From positions 1 through 7,663 of the forward strand of contig JAWOEH010000206.1 of the NCBI GenBank assembly GCA_046482855.1: a stretch of DNA of 7,663 nucleotides, in the 5' to 3' direction. The position numbers were made by a program, and so were the translations under genes. The stretch is from CAYVSF01 sp046482855. GTDB lineage: Bacteria > Bacteroidota > Bacteroidia > Bacteroidales > UBA12077. How positions within the stretch are numbered: the stretch's first letter is position 1; every line of letters begins with the position of its first letter. The notes under the pieces are model-generated. The model saw nothing but the letters and a program-made list of their open reading frames with translations. It ran no database searches and was not told the origin of the DNA. Shown here piece by piece: positions 1 through 6,156 of the stretch.

Positions 1-19
1 CACTGACAATACACCATAA

Positions 20-49
20 AGAAGCCCACGGCTATCACCGTGGGCTTCT
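20..49 (-). terminator. Strong hairpin, likely terminator of the flavin-barrel gene
   Basis: A perfect 12-bp inverted repeat (20-31 pairing with 38-49, core GAAGCCCACGG) encloses a 6-base loop. On the minus strand it begins 37 bases after the TAA stop of the gene at 87-1916 and is followed by TTATGG, a weak U-tract. On the plus strand it is followed by TCACTATTTTAT, so it may also serve a gene left of the window and act in both directions. Confidence 0.72.
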
Positions 50-86
50 CACTATTTTATTTAGGCACCTTAGCCGTATGGTATAC

Positions 87-1916
87 TTATGCTGACACTT
101 CCACATGGCTCATCTCCTCAACCTGTTGGCGGAGTTGCTTAAACCACTGAATGCCACGAGACAGATCAGCTTCAATTTGTGCCTTGCTCTCCCGGAAATA
201 ATCAATACCTCCCGAAAACAAAGATTGATAATAGTCGATCCCTTCGCCCATGTTTTTCATGAAGCTTTTCAGGTACTTCTGCTGCTCTTTGCTAAGGGGA
301 AGTTCATACTCCTTAACCTGTTTTTGCAAATAATCCAGATACAGAAACAACTCCTTCATAAACAGGTTGGGCCGGTTTTGAGGCTGCAATTCCATGCTTC
401 GCCCATAAATATGGTCCACCATTTGTTTTAGAGACGTGCGCTGAGAGAAATAAGCCATATTGGGACCAGGACATACTGAAACGCCTGCACCCTCTTCCCG
501 GGTATCCATCCCTTTGGCAAGCAAGGCTGATGTGCCTAATCCTACACAAATACAGCCACGTTCAACAACGGCATCATAAGCTTTTTCATAAGCTTCATCG
601 GAAAGATCCTGCTGTTTCAACCGGGCGATCTTTTTCCGTTGATATTGCCTTGAGGCTGTACAAATGCGGCGCTCGGTAAATTCATTATTCAAAGCTACAT
701 ATTGCTTTGGGCAGGTACTGCCGGGTTTTCCGCGGTCTATATCAGCCTGCTTTTCAATATCTTTGGTATTGCCTCGCAGGTTGTTAAATGGCACACCCAG
801 GGGAGACACGCCACTGAGGTAGAGATCATTCTCTCCTGCAGCCTCAAGTTTCGCCAGTGTTTCTGTATCGATACTCACCACTTCGGGAACAAGCAAAAAT
901 GGTGTCCCCCAACCTACGGAGTCAACCTGATAATGATCCATCAGAAACTGATGCTCCTCGGCAGTACCAACCCCGCCCTGTGCGGTAATTTTCAATGGCA
1001 AGGGCTCGTCAGGCACAGGCTTTTCGGTGTTATCTAATGCACCAACCAAGGCCTCATGTAAGGTCTTCACCAACATTTGTCGTTTCTCACGAAACTCGGC
1101 CAAAATGGGCCCCATCAAATGCCCCTCGGAGGCAAAGGCATGTCCGCCACAATTCAAACCCGATTCAATACGAAACTCTGAAACCCATAAACCTTTCTTT
1201 GCCAGCAGCCTACCTTGAATTAAAGCTGAACGAAAATCACTCACCTTTAATACAATTTTCTTTCTAAGCGAACCTGTAGCTGTAGCAAAAAACTCTTCGA
1301 ACTGCGCCATATAACTATACAGACGAGGATTCATCCCGGCAGACAAAACAACCGAAGATTCTACCGTGCTCTTAGCAAATCCCCGAAGGGCAGCATGGGC
1401 ATCGTTAAACTCAACGGGTAAAGCTTCGCCATCCTTAAAATTATCCTTGTCAACCTTGGTCATAATATTCACATCAATGCTGCCGACCGAAAGTTTTCCC
1501 TTCAGCCATTGACGTAATTCTTGCATAGAGACCTGTGGAAGCATCTCGTTAAATTCGCTCTTTAGCGACGACTGATCCGGAAGTAGCTGAAAATAGGCCT
1601 TCACCTCATCGAATTTACCTGAGGCCATTGTGCGAATTTTATCAAGCTTTACTTCTGCCTGTTGGTGCATCATATCCAAATAGGAAGTAATGCGCTTTGC
1701 CCGAAAGTCTTCCATGCGTGCTGAAATCTCCTGATAAGGCAGCGCATATTTTTCACAATAATACTTCCGAAGCCTCTCAATCAGGCCATCATCCACTAAA
1801 GAAATAACCGAATCAATACCCAACTGAGCAACCTTCATTGGTGTATCGATGGTAAATCCAATCCCCATAACCGGGACATGAAATGAATGCGTATTCACCA
1901 TAATAACTTTTTTCAT
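87..1916 (-). CDS. Nitronate monooxygenase-like flavin TIM-barrel protein with large insertion and Cys-containing C-terminal extension
   Basis: About 609 residues; I do not recognise a named family for the whole protein. From the chosen start, residues 14-43 (VPVMGIGF, then TPMKVAQLGIDSVISLVDD) resemble the first strand and helix of an FMN-type TIM barrel. Residues 252-279 carry GLNCGGH followed by GPILAEF, like the GGH motif of nitronate monooxygenases (2-nitropropane dioxygenase family). Residues 310-345 carry ITAQGGVGTAEE and DSVGWGTPFLLVPE, like that family's phosphate-binding GG and GT-RF segments. Typical family members have about 320-360 residues. Here roughly 200 mostly helical residues intervene after the first strand, and about 260 more follow the barrel, with cysteines near 402, 419, 455, 457 and 482. 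The frame opens farther upstream at a TTG (1958), but the ATG at 1916 (MKKVIM) gives a better start and avoids a Cys-rich leader. Cytoplasmic location is inferred because no signal peptide is seen. The substrate is unknown; confidence is good for the gene, moderate for the fold, low for the reaction. Confidence 0.62.
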   Translation of the reverse strand: MKKVIMVNTHSFHVPVMGIGFTIDTPMKVAQLGIDSVISLVDDGLIERLRKYYCEKYALPYQEISARMEDFRAKRITSYLDMMHQQAEVKLDKIRTMASGKFDEVKAYFQLLPDQSSLKSEFNEMLPQVSMQELRQWLKGKLSVGSIDVNIMTKVDKDNFKDGEALPVEFNDAHAALRGFAKSTVESSVVLSAGMNPRLYSYMAQFEEFFATATGSLRKKIVLKVSDFRSALIQGRLLAKKGLWVSEFRIESGLNCGGHAFASEGHLMGPILAEFREKRQMLVKTLHEALVGALDNTEKPVPDEPLPLKITAQGGVGTAEEHQFLMDHYQVDSVGWGTPFLLVPEVVSIDTETLAKLEAAGENDLYLSGVSPLGVPFNNLRGNTKDIEKQADIDRGKPGSTCPKQYVALNNEFTERRICTASRQYQRKKIARLKQQDLSDEAYEKAYDAVVERGCICVGLGTSALLAKGMDTREEGAGVSVCPGPNMAYFSQRTSLKQMVDHIYGRSMELQPQNRPNLFMKELFLYLDYLQKQVKEYELPLSKEQQKYLKSFMKNMGEGIDYYQSLFSGGIDYFRESKAQIEADLSRGIQWFKQLRQQVEEMSHVEVSA

Positions 1917-1970
1917 TACAACCCGAGGTTTCCTATTACAGAAACAGCAGGTTTTCAATTCTATTGGTTA

Positions 1971-2002
1971 CGAAGATATACAATAATTATGGTGATACCA
2001 CA
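1971..2002 (-). promoter_or_regulatory. Weak candidate promoter for the flavin-barrel gene
   Basis: On the minus strand, TGTG (1999-2002), 20 bases, then TATCTTCG (1971-1978) resembles the Bacteroidota primary-sigma consensus TTTG-N19/20-TAnnTTTG with one mismatch in each box. It would give a leader of roughly 45-50 bases before the ATG at 1916. The rest of the gap 1917-2110 holds an AT-rich run (about 2068-2092) but no GC-rich hairpin after the anti-sigma stop, so read-through from the sigma operon is also possible. Confidence 0.25.
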
Positions 2003-2110
2003 TGCGTAATATCATGTCTGCATTTTTTCAAACCCAAACACACTATGCGCCACAATGTTCTGATTTAAAATAATTAAAAATTTATTTTTTTTCGACTCAC
2101 GACTAAAATC

Positions 2111-2959
2111 TTACTTTTTAAAGTTATTACGACATATTATCTTGCCGCAGAACAACAAATCAAAATCATCATTCATTAATTTCCAGTAGTAATTATCCGG
2201 TTTGTCAATAAAATCAATCTTTACATAGGTATTGTCAGTATTCTTTTGTGCCAGTAAATTCCCTTTGGCATCAAAAATCTCTACTAACAACATCTCTTTT
2301 GGGCTATTCCGGAATTTCAAGAAAAAAGTGGAATCAGGTCTTATTCGAATTATAGATTGGGATTTCACTTGCTCCTGACTACGAGAATGTCCCTGTTGAT
2401 AGCGCTGCACCAACTTTTCCATAACAGGATTATCATCATAAGCAAGCAGCGATGTTGAATCCTTATTACTACTTGCTTCATCCACATTTAGTAACGGTTG
2501 GTGAACTGCTTCCCCTTCCTTCTCGGCTATCCTCTTCTCTTGCCCATCTGATCTATCAGCCAGCTTATTTTCATCAAGTGGATGCTCCTCTCCGGAGTCG
2601 GCAAGAGCAATAGACACATCCCGCGGAGCTTCGGATACCTCACGATTTTTCAGAAACAATCCCAAACTTAACAGAACAAAAATAGCCGCAGCAATGCCTG
2701 TATATAGATAGACTTTTGAAGCGAGTGATTTAACTTTTCTACCTCCTCTCTCTGTAACAAATAAATCTTGTCGCGATTTCTCCTCTCCAATATCAACATT
2801 GACGATATCAACCAATATCAATACCTGATCGGCACAATCGACACAACCCTTCAGATGATTACGCAGAACGTCAGGTATATCCTCCACCCTCTCTTCAAGC
2901 AATAATTCAGCACAAAGGGCAACCTCCTCCTCTGATAAGTGGTTACCAATATCACTCAT
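2111..2959 (-). CDS. Membrane-anchored zinc-finger (ZAS-type) anti-sigma factor
   Basis: 282 residues. It probably binds and silences the sigma factor encoded just upstream. Residues 35-42 (HLKGCVDC) form the H-x3-C-x2-C signature of zinc-binding anti-sigma domains, with a further Cys at 16 as a possible fourth ligand. Residues 83-103 (VYLYTGIAAAIFVLLSLGLFL) form one transmembrane helix with basic residues on the N-terminal side, giving a cytoplasmic N-terminus. A charged, low-complexity periplasmic linker (about 108-198) leads to a beta-rich C-terminal domain (about 201-279) with a C-x4-C pair (271, 276). The frame is open upstream to an ATG at 3055, but the ATG at 2959 is chosen. It has a perfect AAGGAGG six bases upstream, and the protein from there begins directly with the ZAS helix region. 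The start overlaps the sigma stop by 8 bases, which implies translational coupling. The signal sensed by the C-terminal domain is unknown. Confidence 0.82.
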   Translation of the reverse strand: MSDIGNHLSEEEVALCAELLLEERVEDIPDVLRNHLKGCVDCADQVLILVDIVNVDIGEEKSRQDLFVTERGGRKVKSLASKVYLYTGIAAAIFVLLSLGLFLKNREVSEAPRDVSIALADSGEEHPLDENKLADRSDGQEKRIAEKEGEAVHQPLLNVDEASSNKDSTSLLAYDDNPVMEKLVQRYQQGHSRSQEQVKSQSIIRIRPDSTFFLKFRNSPKEMLLVEIFDAKGNLLAQKNTDNTYVKIDFIDKPDNYYWKLMNDDFDLLFCGKIICRNNFKK

Positions 2960-3677
2960 GGCCTTCCTCCTTACTGATTTTGTGAAACATATAATAATAT
3001 TCGTAAAGCGTCTGGAATGTTTCCGACGAATAGCAAGCTCTTCGATAAACACCATTCATAAGTGCGATCAAATGCTTCAGGGATTTCTGAAATCGCATAC
3101 GTACAGCATCAGGTTTCATATCTTTGTTTTCGGCAAGCTTAATGCCTTTGGCCATAACTTTATACTTTTCACCCTTCGTAATGTCGGCAACAACATACAA
3201 ATTTTGCAAATTGTGCTTTTTGTGATAAATATCATAAGCCTGCAAAAATGAAACAAGCATGGGCAACTCAAAAAAATAGGTCAACTCCACATGCAGGCGA
3301 GCCTTGGTATCGCCTTGCAAAAGCAATACCCTTTTTAAATAAGCTACCTCATCTTTAATTGCATGCTCTTTCAGCGCATTATCAACGGGTGACTCGGCTA
3401 TAACGACATCAACGGCATTTTCATTTTGCCAAACCTGCATTGCCTTGCGAATATACTCTCGACAATAATTGTTGAGCACGGCCACACAAAATGTTGAAAT
3501 CCGGGCGTTTCCTTTATAGCTCTTTTTCAGATGATCCTGTTGTGATAAAAACCTCTCAACCAAACTCATCTGTACATCCTCAATATCGCTTTCAGGGATC
3601 ACACCTCTGCTGTAATACTTCAGCACAACCTTTTTTGAAAGCAGCAGCAATTGCTCTTGAGTGATTAACAACTTCAT
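2952..3677 (-). CDS. Divergent ECF-like sigma-70 family RNA polymerase sigma factor
   Basis: 241 residues. It would direct RNA polymerase to specific promoters when freed from the adjacent anti-sigma factor. Residues about 12-80 look like sigma region 2: IEDVQMSLVERFL (32-44) matches the core-binding region 2.2 pattern, and ISTFCVAVLNNYCREYIRK (60-78) matches the region 2.3/2.4 pattern of ECF factors. Residues about 172-208, ending in KPDAVRMRFQKSLKHLIALM (188-207), resemble the region 4 recognition helix. The protein is longer than the usual 170-200 residue ECF sigma. It has a roughly 90-residue stretch between regions 2 and 4 (about 80-170) and a 30-residue aromatic tail. It is the first gene of a two-gene operon with the anti-sigma gene, overlapping it by 8 bases. 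A promoter-like motif lies 32 bases upstream. The ATG at 3677 has no clear Shine-Dalgarno sequence, as is common in Bacteroidota. Family assignment is fairly secure from region 2 plus the partner gene; the subgroup is unknown. Confidence 0.78.
   Translation of the reverse strand: MKLLITQEQLLLLSKKVVLKYYSRGVIPESDIEDVQMSLVERFLSQQDHLKKSYKGNARISTFCVAVLNNYCREYIRKAMQVWQNENAVDVVIAESPVDNALKEHAIKDEVAYLKRVLLLQGDTKARLHVELTYFFELPMLVSFLQAYDIYHKKHNLQNLYVVADITKGEKYKVMAKGIKLAENKDMKPDAVRMRFQKSLKHLIALMNGVYRRACYSSETFQTLYEYYYMFHKISKEEGHE
2966..2972 (-). promoter_or_regulatory. Perfect Shine-Dalgarno for the anti-sigma start
   Basis: AAGGAGG on the minus strand lies inside the last codons of the sigma gene, six bases before the ATG at 2959. 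It decides the anti-sigma start. It stands out because the other genes here lack an obvious Shine-Dalgarno sequence. It probably secures stoichiometric anti-sigma synthesis by re-initiation at the 8-base overlap. Confidence 0.75.
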
Positions 3678-3708
3678 TTATCAGGGATATCAGTTTACCA
3701 ATCCACAT

Positions 3709-3740
3709 CAAAAATGCCAATAATTCATTAATCAAACAAA
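3709..3740 (-). promoter_or_regulatory. Candidate promoter of the sigma/anti-sigma operon
   Basis: On the minus strand TTTG (3737-3740), exactly 20 bases, then CATTTTTG (3709-3716) matches the Bacteroidota primary-sigma consensus TTTG-N19/20-TAnnTTTG with one mismatch. It would start transcription near 3703 and give a leader of about 25 bases to the ATG at 3677. Confidence 0.5.
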
Positions 3741-3824
3741 ATCCATCGCACATTTTCAAAGAACAGCTTTGTCTATTAGTTGCTAAAAAAAGAGCACTTT
3801 GAAAAAGAAAAAGACTCTTTCACA

Positions 3825-3856
3825 AAAAAATACACTAATAGCCAACATATTACAAA
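3825..3856 (-). promoter_or_regulatory. Possible second, distal promoter of the sigma operon
   Basis: On the minus strand TTTG (3853-3856), 20 bases, then TATTTTTT (3825-3832) differs from the Bacteroidota consensus at one base. It lies in a very A-rich stretch, so a chance match is a real possibility. It would give a leader of about 140 bases. Confidence 0.25.
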
Positions 3857-3971
3857 GCAAAATCTTTTTTTTTAAAAAATATTTTTTCAAAACCTCATCT
3901 GTACTGCATCTCATTAGCAGGGACACAAAAGTGTAGCCTATAAAACAAGTTGAAGTTAATTTATTAGCATT

Positions 3972-5159
3972 ATGAGAAAATTAGTTGTAGTTATTTGCGC
4001 TGCATTGGCGCTGGTTTCATGTTCGAAGGATGAGGACAAAGCAGAAACCAAAATGGGGGAAATTCAAAACATTACCTTTCAAAAAAGGGGCTCCGAAGTT
4101 CTGTTTTCCTGGGAAGCATTTGACGGAGCCTATTGCTATCAGTTATTTGTAGACAAAGTAGCAGCTTCTGAACTACCCATTTCATCCACTACGTTTAGTG
4201 CAGGTGAACTGATAGAGGGAGTGGAAGTGAACGTTGTAGCCTACGCTGATATGGAAATGAAAAAAGCCATTGCTGAAGGATATATCACCTTCACGAGTAG
4301 TAGTGACGGGGACGACACCGGCCAGGATGATCTTCCAAAAGTAACAAGTATCACTGTTGAAGTAGATGACCAATCAGGTGATTATACTGTTTCTTGGAAT
4401 AAAAACGAAGAAGCTACCTCGTATAATGTATATGTAAACAGCAAAAGTGTTGCTGAATACGTCACCTCTATTCCTTATATGCTAAATAAGGATGACATGG
4501 AAAAACACGACACCTTAAAAATTGATGCGTGGGATGAAATCGAAGAAAAAGTAATTGCTTCAGGAAAAATCATCTATAAAGAGGATGAGCCTTCAAAAGT
4601 TTCAAATCTCACTTTTACTTCCGGCGACAACGAAGTAACAGTGAGCTGGGATGAACCTTCTGGAAAGTATACCGACATCATTATTCTTGACAACTATGAA
4701 AGCAGACAAGATGTAGAAGAGCACACACGTGTATCAAAAGGCAAAACAAGCGCCACAGTCACCGGGCTCAATAATTTTGAGCGAATCAAGTTGTTTGTTT
4801 ATACCTACAACGGCGATTCAGACAAATACAGCGACGTTAAAACAATTAAAGTGCATTCGGAAGATCCAAACAGCATCGATCTATTCGATACTGAGTGGGA
4901 AACTACTGATGGAAACAAAAAACTTGACTTCAGAGGTGCTTCAGTAGGCGACTATAATGAAGGCCGTGTTGATTTCCATTGGGGAAGCAATGAAAAAGAC
5001 TTGCTTCCATGGTCTTTCGATTATGCAAAAAACGAAGGAGAGATCAAAAACTGGGAGTGGAGTGTAGGAGATGATTCGCCTGAATATTTTAAGATGACCT
5101 ACACCTCGGCAACAGGAGTTCTTACCTATGGTGATCTTGAATTTACACAAGTAAAATAA
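3972..5159 (+). CDS. Surface lipoprotein with three fibronectin type III-like repeats
   Basis: 395 residues. A short lipoprotein signal peptide ends in the lipobox LVSC (Cys17). The following SKDED fits the Bacteroidota lipoprotein export signal (acidic residues after +1, often with Lys), so display on the cell surface is likely. Three Fn3-like beta repeats follow at about 28-108, 121-202 and 206-294. Each has the hallmark V-x-x-SW strand (VLFSWEAFDGAY, YTVSWNKNEEATSY, VTVSWDEPSGKY), and the third also has the ATVTGL strand. An acidic Ser/Asp linker (109-120) separates repeats 1 and 2. The last ~95 residues (300-395) form a different beta-rich, Trp-containing domain that I do not recognise; a lipocalin-like barrel is one guess. 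No catalytic motif is visible, so a binding or adhesion role is inferred. The gene is divergent from the sigma operon and precedes a secreted-protein gene by 40 bases. It ends in tandem TAA stops. Confidence 0.82.
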   Translation: MRKLVVVICAALALVSCSKDEDKAETKMGEIQNITFQKRGSEVLFSWEAFDGAYCYQLFVDKVAASELPISSTTFSAGELIEGVEVNVVAYADMEMKKAIAEGYITFTSSSDGDDTGQDDLPKVTSITVEVDDQSGDYTVSWNKNEEATSYNVYVNSKSVAEYVTSIPYMLNKDDMEKHDTLKIDAWDEIEEKVIASGKIIYKEDEPSKVSNLTFTSGDNEVTVSWDEPSGKYTDIIILDNYESRQDVEEHTRVSKGKTSATVTGLNNFERIKLFVYTYNGDSDKYSDVKTIKVHSEDPNSIDLFDTEWETTDGNKKLDFRGASVGDYNEGRVDFHWGSNEKDLLPWSFDYAKNEGEIKNWEWSVGDDSPEYFKMTYTSATGVLTYGDLEFTQVK

Positions 5160-5167
5160 TAACCTCG

Positions 5168-5185
5168 AGCCGCCTTCGGGCGGCT
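5168..5185 (+). terminator. UUCG-tetraloop hairpin between the two plus-strand genes
   Basis: AGCCGCC (5168-5174), loop TTCG, GGCGGCT (5179-5185) forms a perfect 7-bp GC-rich stem closed by the very stable cUUCGg tetraloop. It sits just after the lipoprotein stop and 14 bases before the next ATG. It is followed by TAAAAAT rather than a U-run, so it may be a partial terminator, an mRNA-stabilising element, or a structure affecting the downstream start, rather than a full terminator. Confidence 0.5.
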
Positions 5186-5199
5186 TAAAAATCTATATC

Positions 5200-6006
5200 A
5201 TGAAAAAAATAATAACCATTCTATTGACATTATTGGCTTTTACAGCCTTTTCGCAAAAAGCCACCATCGAAAACATGGCCTTCCGTAATGGCGATGCAAA
5301 AATCCCATTCCCTGGGAAAGGAACCATCACAACCCTCGAAGGCAAAGTAATTAAAGGAGAGTTCCGTAAGGGCATGATGGTAAAGATGAACAAATGGCAA
5401 TGGTACGACAACAACGGGAAGCTACACCAAATTAAGAAGAAAGAGATAAAGAAAATTGTATTTTACCCTGACCCGACAGAACTAAGCAAAGTTAATGGAC
5501 CCGATGTTTCGGTAAACATCTCCATTGGGAATAATGCAGGATTGACCCCAAAAACATTGCAGTTTGATGTAGAGCAACCCAAAGACTTTGACTTTACCAA
5601 AGCGTATGAGCCGGTAATCATGGAACGAGTTGAATTCAAGAATGGCAAAAGCCGCCTTATGGTACTGGTAAACAACGGCTATGACTCCAAAATCAAGGCC
5701 TATGTAAACCCCAATCGTCAATTAAAAGAATACGGACACGACATGAGTCTTTTCTCTCTTATTTTTGGCGGAGGCGAAGTAGGGGCTTATTACAATGGCG
5801 GTCTTTATCTAAAGAAAGGTGACGAACTTTACAAATTGGGAAGAAAGCCCTCACTATTTGCTAAATGGATCAAAAAGCCATTCCGCATTAACGATTTTGA
5901 GCTATTCTTTGGCGATAACGAAAAAATGATAGGTTTTTATCCCGGTTTCAAAACCCGCAAATACGAAAATATAGCAGAGTACATCTGGGTATATGACAGG
6001 TTATAA
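5200..6006 (+). CDS. Secreted protein of unknown function
   Basis: 268 residues. I do not recognise the family. A clear Sec signal peptide covers residues 1-18 (MKKIITILLTLLAFTAFS), with cleavage probably before Gln19 and no lipobox, so the product should be periplasmic, exported, or loosely attached to the outer membrane. The mature part is beta-rich and basic. Residues 40-58 (KGTITTLEGKVIKGEFRKG) look like a small beta-hairpin unit. A Gly-rich stretch (190-201, GGGEVGAYYNGG) runs into LYLKKGDELYKLGRK, a pattern common in Bacteroidota secreted proteins of unknown function. No cysteines or recognisable catalytic motif are seen in the mature part. The gene follows the Fn3 lipoprotein gene by 40 bases on the same strand, with a hairpin between them, and a strong terminator follows it. 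Co-transcription and a shared envelope role are inferred, not shown. The ATG at 5200 starts the signal peptide directly; no Shine-Dalgarno sequence is evident. Confidence 0.75.
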   Translation: MKKIITILLTLLAFTAFSQKATIENMAFRNGDAKIPFPGKGTITTLEGKVIKGEFRKGMMVKMNKWQWYDNNGKLHQIKKKEIKKIVFYPDPTELSKVNGPDVSVNISIGNNAGLTPKTLQFDVEQPKDFDFTKAYEPVIMERVEFKNGKSRLMVLVNNGYDSKIKAYVNPNRQLKEYGHDMSLFSLIFGGGEVGAYYNGGLYLKKGDELYKLGRKPSLFAKWIKKPFRINDFELFFGDNEKMIGFYPGFKTRKYENIAEYIWVYDRL

Positions 6007-6028
6007 CATTAGGTTAAGTTAGGTTTCA

Positions 6029-6051
6029 AGAGACTTAAAAGTCCAGTCTCT
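6029..6051 (+). repeat. Small inverted repeat after the secreted-protein gene
   Basis: AGAGACT (6029-6035) and AGTCTCT (6045-6051) form a perfect 7-bp stem with a 9-base loop in the 3' untranslated region, upstream of the main terminator. No U-run follows, so it is probably an accessory 3' structure. Confidence 0.35.
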
Positions 6052-6109
6052 CATGTTAAACTCCCAAATAAAGGATTATTATCCAATTTACATGTTGGGG
6101 TTTACGCTG

Positions 6110-6156
6110 CCGGATTTGCCAACTTTTTCTCCTGAAAGGCAAGTCCGGTTTTTTTT
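6110..6156 (+). terminator. Rho-independent terminator of the plus-strand unit
   Basis: CCGGATTTGCC (6110-6120) pairs with GGCAAGTCCGG (6138-6148) as an 11-bp stem with one G-U pair and a 17-base loop. Eight T residues follow (6149-6156). This is a textbook intrinsic terminator for transcription coming from 5200-6006. Its T-run overlaps the stop codon (6155-6157) of the convergent CHAT gene. On the minus strand the stem is not followed by a U-run. Confidence 0.85.

Larger units (their letters stand above)
3678..3971. promoter_or_regulatory. Divergent AT-rich intergenic region between the sigma operon and the lipoprotein gene
   Basis: The 294 bases between two divergent starts contain no convincing gene. 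They hold two minus-strand promoter-like motifs (given separately) and a CAAAG/CTTTG inverted pair near 3757-3773. There is a long A/T block (3864-3887) with the 14-base palindrome AAAAAATATTTTTT at 3874-3887, and an ACAC-AAAA-GTGT inverted repeat at 3923-3934, about 38 bases before the lipoprotein ATG. I find no good TTTG-N19/20-TAnnTTTG match on the plus strand close to that ATG, so its promoter is unassigned. The small repeats could be operators, but AT-rich sequence makes chance matches likely. Confidence 0.5.

Noticed and set aside
105..431. Plus-strand open frame antisense to the flavin-barrel gene (also those near 702-1037 and 995-1267)
   Set aside because: They are shadows of the well-supported minus-strand gene, with no plausible leader and no recognisable domain.
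2068..2110. AT-rich hairpin or terminator after the anti-sigma gene
   Set aside because: Only A/T pairs can form and AGTCG-TG-AGTCG is a direct, not inverted, repeat, so I do not call a terminator.
2960..3055. Longer anti-sigma start at 3055 (32 extra residues)
   Set aside because: It would lie wholly inside the sigma gene, while the ATG at 2959 has a perfect Shine-Dalgarno sequence and starts directly before the zinc-finger domain.
3864..3887. T-run plus AAAAAATATTTTTT as a terminator or origin
   Set aside because: There is no GC-rich stem and no iteron set; it is better explained as an AT-rich promoter-region tract.
6007..6109. Small RNA or small gene between the secreted-protein gene and the terminator
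   Set aside because: About 100 bases with one weak inverted repeat, no promoter and no convincing reading frame; treated as a 3' untranslated region.
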